Assembly (NCBI GenBank): GCA_905182985.1
Contig: CAJJDN010000044.1
Coordinates: 450,919 to 514,918, forward strand
From: Paramecium sonneborni
Lineage: Eukaryota; Ciliophora; Oligohymenophorea; Peniculida; Parameciidae
Direction of reading: 5' to 3'
DNA length: 64,000 bases
Shown: piece by piece, positions 11,095 to 24,100 of the stretch
Numbering within the stretch: position 1 is the first letter of the stretch
Layout of the letters: the number at the start of each line of letters is the position of its first letter
Translations under genes and position numbers: made by a program
The notes under the pieces: generated by a model
What the model saw: the letters and a program-made list of their open reading frames with translations, nothing else
Database searches by the model: none
What the model was told of the DNA's origin: nothing

Positions 11095-12797
11095 ATGAGA
11101 ACAACTCCAAATAGTGTGAAAGAAACAGCTTCTAAGGTGTCTACTTAGGATTATAAAAAATAACAATCTCAACCTGTATTTAATTTTAAATATATTTGAG
11201 ACTGTTAGTATACCAGAATCTAGTTAATTGTTTCATATACCATAAAAGTATTGTTAACAGAGATTCAAACCTTAACCAACAATTTCAAAATCTATTGAAG
11301 AGAAGAGATATAAGGGAAATAAGAATAATTTATCAGAAATAAACAATAGAACTAACAGTAGTTCTAAAAGTCGTATATCAGCATTTACAAGCAATCAAAA
11401 TGAAGATGAATAAATTTATAGTTCATAAAACGCTTTGAAATTAAAAAAAATAATAGGAGATTCATAGATTATGAATCCTCATTTATAGATGTAGAATTTA
11501 ATAAAAAGACATTTTTAGCTCAAAATCTAATTTGACATTTGATTCAACAAGTCCAAGAGCAAGATAGAATAAATCGGCTTATAAAAAGTAAAATGATTTT
11601 GATATAGCTAAAATTAATATGTTGAGAGAAAAAACTTTAATGCAAAAAAAGGCTTACTAACTTCAATTAAGTTAATCTAAAGGATTGATGGATTAATTGC
11701 TGAATTTAGATAAACAAATATAAGGAACAGTTTAAGAACAATAGAAAAAATTATTGTATTTAAAATCTAGAGGTGTATGGGAACCATTTAAAGATATGTT
11801 TACTAAGTAATTTGCTAGAACATCAATGTAATATAAATCCTCTTTAAATTCTTTGTAAATACAGGTAAGAGAAATAGAATAATAATGGTAAGATGTAACA
11901 ATGAATATTACAAATAATTTATTCGAATTGATGTAAAACTCAGCTGTTTTAATGTCATATGAATAAGACGTAAAATTAAATGAATTGGTAGAACAAATGA
12001 GAAGGGAAAGAGATATTTGGTAAAATAATTATAAATCCCTTGAACAAGAGAGAGACATTTTATTAGAAACAGTATCTTAATTAAAATAAACATTAGAGAA
12101 GTTCAAACCTTAAAATTAATAAGAAAAGAAAGCATAAGATTTAGAATCATTGGAAACTCATTAGTTGAAAGAAATGGCAACATTAATGTAACAAAAAATT
12201 TAAGAAATGTCAGATAAGGAATCAAAATTAATAAAATTAGTAAAAGCTATAAAAAGATCAGGAGTAGACATAGAAAAAATATATAATGAGGAAGTCTTGA
12301 ACGAAGATTCAATATCAGAATAGTAGACATAATCAATAAGAGATAAAAAGTAAGCTAAAATTTCAATTATTAGAGATTAAAATGCCAAATTAGAAAAGAG
12401 CTTTAACGATGCAGATAATTCTGTAGTTAATGATTCTGATGAATCAAGTTTCCAATATGATGGAAGGCTGGATAATGAAAGTATAGTGGAAAGTATTAGA
12501 AGATTTGAAAATAGAAATTAAAATAATACATATGCAACAGAAAGTAAAAGTTCTATAAGGATGAAGATTGATTTATCAAAATGCAATTAAAATTAAAAAA
12601 AAATGCAATAATTCTAGGAGTTACAACAACTAGAATAAGCTAAAAAACAATAGTAGCAATAATAGAATATGAATAAGCTGAAAGTACCTGAATTGGATCC
12701 TGTAGGATTTCATTCTGAGTTTATGTTGAAGATCAACGAGTTCTCGGAGAGTTGGAGACTTTAGATGTTAAATGATTAGAAAAAGATAGAGCCCTGA
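11095..12797 (+). CDS. Coiled-coil protein with conserved C-terminal segment, unknown function
   Basis: With TAA/TAG as Gln, a long frame runs from MRTTPNSVKETASK to a C-terminus around VGFHSEFMLKINEFSESWR, ending at TGA. An intron of about 33 nt occurs near 11178 and at least one more shift lies near 11490, so exons are not fully fixed. The product is roughly 550 residues: a Ser/Asn-rich N-terminus, a long heptad-like central region (about 11630-12300) rich in Leu, Lys, Glu and Gln with MREKT-type starts, an acidic linker and a Gln-rich stretch before the C-terminus. It is probably cytoskeletal or ciliary, but that is inference from composition only. Confidence 0.6.
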
Positions 12798-12860
12798 TAT
12801 AATATAAATTTTGATTAGTTATTATGAGCTTTTAATTGAAGGGAAAAATAAAATTGCAAA

Positions 12861-14675
12861 TCATATTTATTCATATACTATTATATAAGCACCTTTGTCT
12901 GAGAGATGTAGATCATTTTTGTCTTTAGTTACTGTATGGTCATCGAAATGAAACCATTAGTTTTGTCTTTAAGCAAATGCAATATAATGACCTCCATTTA
13001 ACTAACCCATATGTGAGATAACGCTCTTTAATGTGTATTTTGTGTTTTCAACATTTTCTGTACAAAATCTAAAGTTTATTAATAAAAATACTCTTTTATA
13101 TCTAGAGCTTCTGGATAAATTACTTCGTCAGTAATCTTTTAATTTTTAGGGAATTGAGTAAAGCGTTTGAGATGAAGAATTAGATATTTTGGGGTCTGAG
13201 TGACTTAAATCTTCCTTTAAACAGATTTATTAACAAATTAGCATTTATCACATTTCCAAGAATCATTAATCTATTCTTCTTTAAAGTAATTAGACAAACA
13301 ATCATACAATTTAAATTCTCTAGGAATGTAATATTTTGTAAGTGGAAGATTCAAATCTAAAATTGGATCAAAACCTTCACTAATTTCTTTACATTTCTAA
13401 CAATGAGATTTACTAGCTATCTAACCAGCAAATAGATCAGTAATAATATCAGCGTTTCTACTTTTATAAACATCCCAAGCTTCTTAAGCATTTGGAAATT
13501 CCTCTTTTTCATATTTCTTTTTTCCAACTAATTCTTCTTTTATTTCAGATAAGAGAAATAATAAAAATTCATGGGCATCTTGTTACTAAGAGTATTTAAA
13601 CTTATTAAGGCACATATTTTATAGTTTTTCAACTGAAATAGAGGATCCTGGAATGGAATTTTAAACAACTCTTAATAAATCTTGGTAAGCCATAGTAAAT
13701 TTTTTATTTTACTACTTTGATAATTTTAATAATGAATCGTTTAATTCTTTTATGCTCAATAGACATTATAAGGCTGAGTTCATATAACAATAATATTTTG
13801 GATTTTATAAACCTACAAAAGGTAATTCATAAGATTTTGGATAAATTTTTATTGATTTGGTTTTTGAAGAAATTTGTCTTCCAGGTGTAATTTTATTAGT
13901 AAGTTTATCAGAATCCTCAAAAGCATTGGCTTCTAATTTTGCTATTTCTATACAAGGTTCAACTGAAATCTTTGTGTGATTGACTGTATGAGAAGTAATA
14001 TTAGTTGAACCATCATTAAAAATATCTGGTGATTGTATAGTATTCTCTAATTCAATAGAAATTGTTGGTCCACCACCATATAATTGATTTATAAATAACC
14101 ATGATCTTTGATTTAAAAGAACATAATGCTTATCTGGTTATATACCTGATAAAAGCTAAGTATCCTTTTCTGATTTTATTATAACTATTTCTTTTTGAGT
14201 GTTCTCTTCAGTCAATAATTTAGTATTATTTATTGATTTTGGTATGTCTAAATTTCTTTTTTCCAAAAATTTTGTATAATCTATAGCCCATTTATATTCA
14301 ATAAAGTAAGTTGTGGGTTAATCCTCTTCAATTAAAGAAGTTACGAATGATTTTTCAATATCAATGCTAAAATTTTTAGACTATATCAATACCTTAAGTT
14401 GAGCTTCCCTTCATTTCTATATCCTTTGATTCTGTTAACTATGTTTTAAATCTCTTAAAGCTTTTTATCTTTTTAATTCAATTCCGCATTCGGCTTTTTA
14501 TTTACGGTATCCTGAACTAGTTCCTTCTGAATTTCCTCTTCAGCTTTGCTATGCTTAATTGATTCAGCATCAGAGTTTGCAGCTGTTGAACCAATTTTTT
14601 AAGGCCTAAATAAATTAATTAGACACACACTATATACTTTTCTTTCTTTGGTTTGGTATTGCAGCAAATAAACAT
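12861..14675 (-). CDS. Ubiquitin-specific protease with DUSP domain
   Basis: This is a C19-family deubiquitinase of about 590 residues. The N-terminus MFICCNTKPKKEK is followed by a 32-nt intron and a Lys/Glu-rich stretch. A DUSP domain then follows (YFIEYKWAIDYTKFL ... SWLFINQLYGGGPTISIEL), as in USP4/11/15/20/32. The catalytic Cys box reads GLQNPKYYCYMNSALQCL. The nucleophile Cys and the oxyanion Asn five residues before it are kept, but the usual L-G-N-T is P-K-Y-Y. Further motifs are QQDAHEFLLFLLSEI, zinc-like CQKC, DPILDLNLPL, and the His/Asp box GGHYIAFAQ ... WFHFDDHTVT. All three catalytic residues are present, so it should be active. It reads toward the coiled-coil gene (convergent, 63 bp). 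Remaining introns are unresolved. Confidence 0.88.
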
Positions 14676-14985
14676 AATATTTTTTTTTAATATCTATCTA
14701 TAATTTTGAAATCAATTAAAAATTCTGTTGTTATCCTGTATTGGTAAATAAAAAATATTTCAAACATTTTTAATTAACCTTAGAACCTTAGAATCATCTA
14801 TTAAAAAAGTTTTCTCAAAAATTAAAACATTCCAATTTATTTTTATTCATAACAATCAAGAATAGTATATTTTTTAGTTAGAATTGATGTTTAAGAATTT
14901 TATTTTTTTATTATTAGTATTTACACCTATAATGATAAAAATTTCAAAAACATAGATTATAATATATTTAAATAATTACATATCA
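14676..14985. other. AT-rich intergenic region
   Basis: Shared upstream region of the divergent USP and polytopic membrane protein genes. No other feature was recognised. Confidence 0.4.
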
Positions 14986-15840
14986 ATGTTACCAGATACA
15001 AATGAATAATGTTAAGTAATAGAGGAATATAAAGGATTTCCAGGATCTAAATCATTCTCTATTTTAGGGCTTTTAAATTTAGCACTGGTTTATGCAAAAA
15101 TGACTGTACATTTTTATGTTAAATGGACAATCATTTTAAGTCCGATGATTTTCTTTTTTGCCTATAAATTTTTGAAGAGCATTTATAATATAAGTTAGCA
15201 ATCTCGTTAAGATAAGAATAAAAGTTTAAAATAAAGAAAGATGATTATGTTATGGAATTTATGCTAATTATTGATTACAGCACCTTTGGCAGTATCTACA
15301 TTTTATTTAGGTGATTTAATAGAAAAGGCTATTTAATAATAAGATATTACAGAACCTTTAACTCATTTATTTGCTTGTTTTGCATTCACATTATTAGTAT
15401 ATTTGCTATATTCATTAAGTACATAAAAAGAAACATAATAAAATCAATCAAACAATAAAGGCATATTATTGAACTTTTTACTCTCAATGTTTGGTAATTC
15501 AGTAAGTTTTTGTGCTGGAGGAGTATGTAATTCATTTTATATTTCAACACTTTCTGCATTTTTTTCAGCTTTTGGAATTCCAATTACTTAATACTTACAT
15601 TATTTAAATTATCTATGTATTATTTTATTAGCATTTTCTCTGTTATCTTTGTACTCAGTTAAGGAATCAATATTTTATGCTCCATTCTTAATTACTTTTA
15701 TAGGTTCAAGTTTAATAGTAAATGACATGTTTTTTTACAAATTACCATTTGCACTTTGGATTGGAAATGGAATGATAATTGGATCAGCTTTCTGGAATTC
15801 CAGATTAAATTAATTTAGCTTCTTTAAGAGAAAGAAATGA
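14986..15840 (+). CDS. Polytopic membrane protein, unknown function
   Basis: A single exon of 855 bases encodes 284 residues. At least seven hydrophobic stretches can be seen, for example ILSPMIFFFAYKF, LITAPLAVSTFYLG, LFACFAFTLLVYLLY, LLNFLLSMFG, YLCIILLAFSLLSLY and APFLITFIGSSLIV. A glycine/cysteine-rich loop (SFCAGGVCNSFYIST) lies between two of them. The C-terminus is basic (FKRKK), a possible ER retrieval-type KKxx-like tail. I do not recognise the family; a transporter or an endomembrane protein are both possible. Confidence 0.65.
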
Positions 15841-15911
15841 TATAGTTTGTTTATGATTTCTAAAAGTGTTTTTTTTTATAGTAATTATTAGAATCTCATA
15901 AATTATAATTA

Positions 15912-16275
15912 ATGGCAAGAAAAAATAATAAATAAAAAAAGAAAGCTTAACATGAATTCATGTTATAAAAAGAATTAGAATAATAGTAAAAGAAAGAATT
16001 GAAATAATAAAAAAAAATAGAGAAGGAGGAAAATAAATGGATTGATGATTTAGATGATCTAGAAATAGATTCTGAAGAACATGTATTTGGATTGAAGAAG
16101 AAAATAAAAAAAGATAAAAAGAACAAAAAAACAAAGAAAGAAGTATGGAATACTTAAATTTTAGAAAAAAATAATTAAAAAACAAGAAAGTAGAGTTGAT
16201 GCAGCTCGTAGAAAAAAGAGAGAAAGAAAAGCAAGAAAAAATCCTATTAGTTATTCTAAAGATATTGAAATGTGA
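15912..16275 (+). CDS. Small lysine-rich basic protein, possibly nucleolar
   Basis: The 22-nt intron at 16143-16164 leaves 342 bases, 113 residues. It starts MARKNNKQKKK, has an acidic patch (WIDDLDDLEIDSEEH) and ends with a strongly basic segment (AARRKKRERKARKNP) and SYSKDIEM. The mixture of a Lys/Arg-rich helix and one acidic patch recalls small ribosome-biogenesis proteins. No specific family can be named, and nucleolar location is inference. It ends 39 bp from the convergent MGC protein at 16314. Confidence 0.6.
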
Positions 16276-16313
16276 CAATCATTCTAATCAATTAGATATT
16301 AATTAATTATTAT

Positions 16314-16781
16314 TCACTTTTTTATTGTTTCCAATTTCCATAATAAGTGATCACTTATTGATATTCTTGTATTATTTTCTACTAATATATCCCAATCAGA
16401 TTTTTTTTCATTTATATATGGCACCCAAATCCTTCCTTTCAATGGTTCATTAGGATTATCAATTTCTATTCCTAGTACTTTTAGAATTCGAAGCAGTACC
16501 ATCTAATTTCTAAATGTAATAGTGAAACCGATCATCAGCAGGATCATAAACTGAGATAAAATTACCATCACATTTATCTGAAACCTTCTCACTGAAACAA
16601 ATTCCATTCATAACATTCATTATAAGATCACTCTTCTATTTCTCATCAAAATATTTATATTGCTTCTCTGTCCTATTATCAGGATGTAAAATTCGAATTA
16701 CAAATCCTTGCTTCATGTCTTCCAACTTATTATTGTACTAAACATTACTTTTTTATTTCCATTTGATTTTACGCATCCCAT
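16314..16781 (-). CDS. Met-Gly-Cys protein, predicted lipid-anchored, unknown domain
   Basis: Two introns (about 16478-16499, 22 nt; 16726-16748, 23 nt) leave 423 bases, 140 residues. The start MGCVKSNGNKK again carries Gly2/Cys3/Ser6 for myristoylation and palmitoylation. Unlike the three short MGC genes, the body looks folded: FVIRILHPDN, VSDKCDGNFISVYDP, FHYYIQKLDVLGIEI, GRIWVPYINEKKSDWDIL and HLLWKLETIKK. No family is recognised. Its ATG lies only 8 bp from the ATG of the divergent coiled-coil gene at 16790, so both starts share a minimal promoter. The upstream ATG is chosen because it gives the MGC start and a consistent frame. Confidence 0.6.
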
Positions 16782-16789
16782 TTATTTTA

Positions 16790-19700
16790 ATGTTATAAAT
16801 CGAAGTTATTTGTTTTGGATTAGCTATTGAAGTTCAAAGACTACAAGATCTTACATAACAACTCAAGTAAGACATTGATCAAGCTAACCAACACAATAAA
16901 ACTTATCTTAATACAATAGATTAAAATAATCTTGCTATCCAACATCATACCAGAAAAATTGATCTTCTTTAAAGAAGTAAAATTTAAATCGAACAAGATT
17001 ACAATCAATTAAAATCGTAATATGATTATGTTATTGATATTATTTCCTAAATAACAGGTAATGAGTTGACTTTAGAAGAATTGAATGAATTAATTGAAGA
17101 ACTTAAAAAAAGATCTCTCAAATATGATCGAATCTAAGAACTTCTAAATGGATAAAACCTTAGTGAGATTATTTCTAAATCAGAACAGTACGATATGCAA
17201 TATACTATTAATCAAGAATTAAGAGACTAATTAGAATAATATCCTTAGATCGTTATTTCATTAAATCAAGATTTATAATAACAAAAGCTATAAATATAAA
17301 ATCAAAAATTTTCAATTAATCAGTTAACAGAATTAAACACATAACTTCAAGAATAAATTCTTAAATCAAAACATATTTAAGATTAACGTCAAAATTCTGA
17401 TTTATAATCATCTGATTTGAAATTTATTTCCCCATAAACAGTTTAACAAGAATAAAATCAAAAATAATTAATTGAATTAAAAAATAGATTAAACTCCGTA
17501 GAACATTAAAATATATCTTTAAAAGAAGAAATTTCATCCATTTTGAATCTTAAAATGCAAATTGAAGCCAAACTCAGAAATTTAATTTTAGATTAAAATA
17601 AACTCTTAAATGAAAAAGAAAAATTAGCAAAAGAAACTTTCTATTTAGTTAGCATATCTAATAACTTTAAAACAGAACTATAAAACAAATAAAACGAAAT
17701 TGGAGAATTAACGAATCAAAACTCTTTATTATAAAATCAAGTCAAAAACTAAGAAAATTAGATTGAAAACTTATTAAAATAAAATTAAGATTCAGAAAGT
17801 AAATTAAAAATAGAAATTAATAATTTGAATTAAGAAATATAATCAAAATCTTTCCAAATTGATGAGTTACGTCTTGAAATTTAGTTTTTAAATGATGAAT
17901 CCAAAAAACTAAATGAAGAACTTAAAAATTAAATGAGAATCAACAAACATTCTAAATAATTCTCACAATAAATTGAAATTATTTAAGATAAATTACTTTT
18001 GAATAAAAACTTCATTTAAATGTAAGATAATTAATTATAAATCTTATAATAGCAATCAATTAAAGATAAAAATGAATTAGAAAATCATTATAAAGGAATT
18101 ATTGAATAGTTAAATTAAGAAAATTATAGACTTAAATTCGAGTTAGATCAATTTTAAAATACTATTCACTAATTAGAAGATTAATTAATATAATTTCAAA
18201 CAGAATCGCAAGAAAATAAAGACCTTTTAGATTCTAAAAACTTAGAGAATGATAAATTAATCGCCTTCAACAAAAAGATTTAAGAGTCTAATGAAAAGCA
18301 TATTTCAAAAAATTAGGAACTTGAATAATAAATACGTAAACTAGAGTTTAAGTAAAGCTCTATTCAAACATTTAATTAAGGCAATAGTTTATCTTCTGAT
18401 AATTTTAAATAAATAATAGATAAAATTAAATCCGAAAACTAATAATATTAATCAGATATTCATAAATTAGACTTATTAAATCAAGAATTGGTTGAGCAGA
18501 TTTCGTCAATGAAATTTGAGATAAATAACTACTAAATATAAATCACTAATTTAACAATGTAAGTTGAAAATGCTCAATCCCAGTTTTAGGAAGATTATTT
18601 ATAAGAGATCAATTAAAATAGATAATAACATTTATTATCAATTAATTAAATTAATGATCTTAAAGAAAAGACTTAAAAATAATAATAGTAAATTTTAGAA
18701 CAAAATAATCAAATATTAAGGTTCTAAAAAGATATTTAAATGCATGAGAAAAAATTTATAGACAAAGAAAAATAAATTATCGAATAAGAATTATTCATAA
18801 GATAATTATAGTAAGAATTTAATTTATTAAACAATTATTTAATAAAAATTTAAGATTAATTTTAAACTCTGTAATAAGAATAATATAAAAAAATTCAAGA
18901 AAATATCGATTTAACTAATCAAATAGTTAAATTAAAGGCTGGATAGTAACAAACAGAGTTAAAGGATTCTTAATTTTTAGAGGAAATTTAAGTAAAAAAT
19001 AACCATCTACTTTTTGAAAATCAATAATTAAATCAGTAAATTTATGAGAAAAGCACTTTATTAGAATAAAAATGTTTATTGATTGATAAATTCAATTTAA
19101 AAATTATGAATTAAAATGGAGAAATCTTTTAACTCAGAAAATAAGTAACCTAATAAGAAAATCAAATCAAATAGTTTTAAAATGAAATTGAAAAAACTAA
19201 ATAAGGATGTGAAATAGATTAAGTTGAAAATAAAAAATTATACGAGATGACTCAAATAAATTTAAAATTAAGTTAAGTAATTGATGAAAAAGAACAAAAG
19301 ATTCATTTATTAAAACATGACTTAGAAGTATCACAAATTAAAGTTGATGAAATTGAAAAAGTTAATAATAATTTATTAAATAAGCTAAATGAGAGATATC
19401 AAATTTTTTAATCTTAATCAGAATAGTTTTCAAAATCTCTTATATCATCTGAAACTCTCTTTTCTTAGAATGTTGAAAATGATTATTATCAATAGTAACT
19501 CTAAATATTGTAAAATAAATATGATGATATTCTTAAAGAAAATTAAATCTTATTAAATAATTCCAGTTAAATAGAAGAATATAAAAATAAAGTAGCATTA
19601 TTATCTTTAGAAGTTTCTCGATATCATAATTTATAAAAAGGATCCCCTTCTTAAAATTTTATTCAAAGCCCTAGAGTTGAAAATCAAGTTATGATTAATA

Positions 19701-19906
19701 AAATAAGCTTGAATTAAGAAAAAGAAAGTCGTATTAAAACCGAACATGTTTTTGATAATAACTATAAAGACAGTGATTTTTATTGTTTGTTAGTTTTATT
19801 GTTCGCAGAAATTGAATCTCTAAGAACAAAATTAGATGAAAAAAAAATAGAAGATAGATCATAAGTTTAATAAATTATAGAATTTTACCGTCCCAAAGCC
19901 TAATGA
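16790..19906 (+). CDS. Giant coiled-coil protein, 1038 residues
   Basis: A single uninterrupted frame of 3117 bases (TAA/TAG as Gln) ends at TGA. After a short N-terminus (MLQIEVICFGLAIEVQRLQD) almost the whole chain is heptad-like coiled coil rich in Gln, Asn, Lys, Glu, Leu and Ile. A less helical C-terminal part follows (LQKGSPSQNFIQSPRVENQ and SDFYCLLVLLFAEIESLR). Such proteins in ciliates often belong to basal bodies, centrosomal material or Golgi tethers; no specific homologue is claimed. The last 1.1 kb lies in the second assembly repeat, so its C-terminal third recurs after the N at 19954. Confidence 0.75.
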
Positions 19907-19953
19907 CAATTATTAATATATAGATTATTTATAATAACTTATTAAATTATGTA
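18811..19953. repeat. Direct repeat 2, first copy (1143 bp), probable contig-end overlap
   Basis: Recurs at 19955-21097 after a single N. All compared lines are identical. It starts inside the coiled-coil gene and ends exactly at the N. Confidence 0.9.
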
Positions 19954-19954
19954 N
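19954..19954. other. Single-N contig junction 2
   Basis: One N between two apparently identical 1143-bp blocks; a scaffold join. Confidence 0.9.
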
Positions 19955-21050
19955 GTAAGAATTTAATTTATTAAACAATTATTTAATAAAAATTTAAGAT
20001 TAATTTTAAACTCTGTAATAAGAATAATATAAAAAAATTCAAGAAAATATCGATTTAACTAATCAAATAGTTAAATTAAAGGCTGGATAGTAACAAACAG
20101 AGTTAAAGGATTCTTAATTTTTAGAGGAAATTTAAGTAAAAAATAACCATCTACTTTTTGAAAATCAATAATTAAATCAGTAAATTTATGAGAAAAGCAC
20201 TTTATTAGAATAAAAATGTTTATTGATTGATAAATTCAATTTAAAAATTATGAATTAAAATGGAGAAATCTTTTAACTCAGAAAATAAGTAACCTAATAA
20301 GAAAATCAAATCAAATAGTTTTAAAATGAAATTGAAAAAACTAAATAAGGATGTGAAATAGATTAAGTTGAAAATAAAAAATTATACGAGATGACTCAAA
20401 TAAATTTAAAATTAAGTTAAGTAATTGATGAAAAAGAACAAAAGATTCATTTATTAAAACATGACTTAGAAGTATCACAAATTAAAGTTGATGAAATTGA
20501 AAAAGTTAATAATAATTTATTAAATAAGCTAAATGAGAGATATCAAATTTTTTAATCTTAATCAGAATAGTTTTCAAAATCTCTTATATCATCTGAAACT
20601 CTCTTTTCTTAGAATGTTGAAAATGATTATTATCAATAGTAACTCTAAATATTGTAAAATAAATATGATGATATTCTTAAAGAAAATTAAATCTTATTAA
20701 ATAATTCCAGTTAAATAGAAGAATATAAAAATAAAGTAGCATTATTATCTTTAGAAGTTTCTCGATATCATAATTTATAAAAAGGATCCCCTTCTTAAAA
20801 TTTTATTCAAAGCCCTAGAGTTGAAAATCAAGTTATGATTAATAAAATAAGCTTGAATTAAGAAAAAGAAAGTCGTATTAAAACCGAACATGTTTTTGAT
20901 AATAACTATAAAGACAGTGATTTTTATTGTTTGTTAGTTTTATTGTTCGCAGAAATTGAATCTCTAAGAACAAAATTAGATGAAAAAAAAATAGAAGATA
21001 GATCATAAGTTTAATAAATTATAGAATTTTACCGTCCCAAAGCCTAATGA
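19955..21050 (+). pseudogene. Truncated second copy of coiled-coil C-terminus (assembly artefact)
   Basis: The frame matches the end of the 16790 gene and stops at the equivalent TGA (21048-21050) but has no start. It is best explained as the overlapping start of the next contig, not as a real pseudogene. Confidence 0.7.
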
Positions 21051-21097
21051 CAATTATTAATATATAGATTATTTATAATAACTTATTAAATTATGTA
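19955..21097. repeat. Direct repeat 2, second copy (1143 bp)
   Basis: Same sequence as 18811-19953 at an offset of 1144. It carries a headless copy of the coiled-coil C-terminus (19955-21050). Confidence 0.9.
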
Positions 21098-21181
21098 CTA
21101 GGACTGGAGGAAAAATATAATAAGGTAAATAGTTAATAAATAATAAATTAAAAATAAAATATAACACATTTAACAAAAGAT

Positions 21182-24100
21182 TCAATCTCTTAGATAAGGA
21201 TTTTCAGGATAGCGATATCTTTTAACTATTTATCTCTTTTTTGCTCTATAAAATCTTGTAGTTATAGGGACGGCGTATTTTTCAAATAGAATAGTTACAG
21301 CCATATTAATAATCATTAAGATGAACATTGATATTAACCATTTTTAGGGCATTGAACTATCTTAGTAAGTGAAAATAAGCTAAAAGATTCTTATAAATAA
21401 AATACCTTAAATATATCATCAGCTAAAAATTAAGGATGCTGTGAAAAGAAAAATACATAAAAATTAATGATAAAAAGTATGATCAAAACAGAAGTAAAGC
21501 CTAAATTAGTATAAAATTCTCTTCTAAAAGGTTTTCCAATAGAGAAGGCGATGCATTAAAAAATATATTAGAAACTTGAATATAAAAAAAGACTCTAAAT
21601 AAAATGGTTAAATAAATTACAGTATTTTCATAATTGATCATCATTGCATAGTGATCATCAGTATTTCCTTCATGAATAACAAAATTGCTTACATACCAAT
21701 TTTATGTTCTTAAACTAAAGTATACAATGCATTAGAAGGATAATTAAATAATAGTTTGTCCAATAACAGACATTAAAACAGGAAAAGAGAGTAAATTTGA
21801 GCCTGGTTAGAATTATGTTAATTATTTATAAGCTTTTGTCTTACCCATAGTAAAAGCTAAAGGAATAATTAAAATTAAATCAATATAGAGAAATTGAAAG
21901 TCAGAAATTTTAGCTAAAATTAAATAGAGCAAAGTGCAAGTGATAAATTAAATCATACTATACAATGCCATATATTTGAAACATTGAAAGCTTGTTACTA
22001 ATGAAGCTCTACCTTCTCTCAAAAGTTTAACAACACAAGAAATATCTTAAATTTTAGATGTAAAGGGAGCTGCAATTGATGCTTCAGCTTCAGATAAAGA
22101 TATTCCAACGTCAGCTGCTTTTAATGCTCCACAATCATTTGCTCCATCTCCGCACATACCACATAAGGCTTTTTTACTAATTTTTTAGAGATGAGTAATT
22201 AATAAAGCTTTTTATTCAGGTTTCATTCTGGCAAAAATTTATGCTCTTTCTAAAAGTTTACCAAAAACCTTTCTAGCAGTTGGATTAGTATCAATTTATT
22301 TTGTCAATAATTAAAAAGCTTTACCAGATATAGCAATAACAAAGGGTTCATTAGTTTTCCAAGGATCTTAATCATCAATCAAATGATCTAAATTTTCTAA
22401 AATTAATTGTTTTTCCTTTTCTTTATATGATAGTATTTTGCTTCTTTAAAATTATTAAGATCTTCTAGATATTGATTTTGTTTCATGATATATTGTTTAA
22501 GGTATATTTTCTAGATCTTCCTCTTCAATAACTTAACCAATACCTTCATTTAATGCAATTTCTAAAGATTATTTATCTTTAATTGATAATTGATTCCATA
22601 TCATTTCATTTTCATCTTCTACATTATCAGGATCATCTTGAATATCTAATTCAGGTGATAAATTTTCTGGATTTAACACATTTTCACTCATATCAAAATC
22701 TTTCCATACAATTTAATTTTTTCCATTAATTTTCTCTTCTCCAATATCTCCTAAAAATATTCTTTAATTAGGTTAAACTATAGAACATTATCTTGCAACA
22801 GAAATAGCTGTTAAAACATTATCTCCTGTAACCATAATAGTTCTAATGAATCCATCTTACAAAGTTTAAATAATTTTCTTAGTTACTGATTTCAATTTAT
22901 TCTACATAATTAATAATCCAATAAAAGTGAGATTAGATTCTACATCATCTCTATTTGTTTCTTTTTATAAAGTTTTTGCACCACAAGCTATTATTCTAAA
23001 TCCTAACTTTGAGTAGAAATCCAAAATTTTATGAAAACTAGTAGGCACACTTTATTTATTACATAATTCCCTCAATTTTTCAGGAGATCCTTTTACATAA
23101 GCTTTTAATAATCCATCTTTTTCTACTATTACACTCATTCTTTAAAGAGTTGAAGAGAATTCAAATCTTTTAACTATCTTAATCTGATTACCTTCTTAAG
23201 AATATACTAAAGAATTAAGATCATCTAATTTATATTAAGTAGCTTCAAACATTTTAATTTCTAATGGATCCCCTATTAAATTATTATTAACAGTTGCTAA
23301 ACTATGACATGATGCCATTATCTCGAATAAAACTTATTTTGGTATTCTCTTTAATTCATTAAATGCTCCTGAAGGATTATCAAGTATTACTGATTTATCT
23401 TAAACATTTAGATCATTTACATTAACTACTAAGTCATCAAATTTCAATTTTTATTTTTCTATCATTTTTAGATTTAATAATACTTTCACTATATCCAATA
23501 GCTCTAACTCCATAAAGATCAAGGCCATCTTCAGTTAAGGTACCAGTTTTATCGAAACACATTATTGTTATCTTTCCTGCGACATTAACTTTATTTGGAG
23601 ATATACAATATATTTTCTTTTTTTATAATCTTCCTAAAGCAAATGAAACTCCAATTGATAAACATGTAGGCAATGCTGGTGGTACTGTAATTGTAACTAA
23701 ATCAAAAGAATTTATTATAAACCAAAAAATAGTCATCTCTCCATCTTCAATTCCTTTTATTGTATTTGGTAATGCTATAACCCATCCAATAAATGCCATA
23801 ATAGCTAAAACTACAAGAAATAATAATGAATCTCTATAAAATGAAAAAGTAACTGGTTTTGGATATAAAATAGATCTAACTAACTCTCCCTTTATTGTTG
23901 AAAATCCAGTTTATGTAGCAAGTGCCAATATAGGAATCTTACCTTTTTCAGGGTGTCTTGCTTCAATACATTTTGTTCCTGCATATAATGTAAATGATTT
24001 TGAATCTTCTTGTGGATTATAAATATTAGAATTATAAGGTAGTTATGTTTTAATAATTGGTATTGATTCACCAGTCAACATTGATTCATTCACAATAGCA

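Noticed and set aside
15958..16278. 106-codon minus-strand hydrophobic frame
   Set aside because: It is antisense to the Lys-rich protein at 15912-16275; Lys codons read backwards give Phe/Leu.
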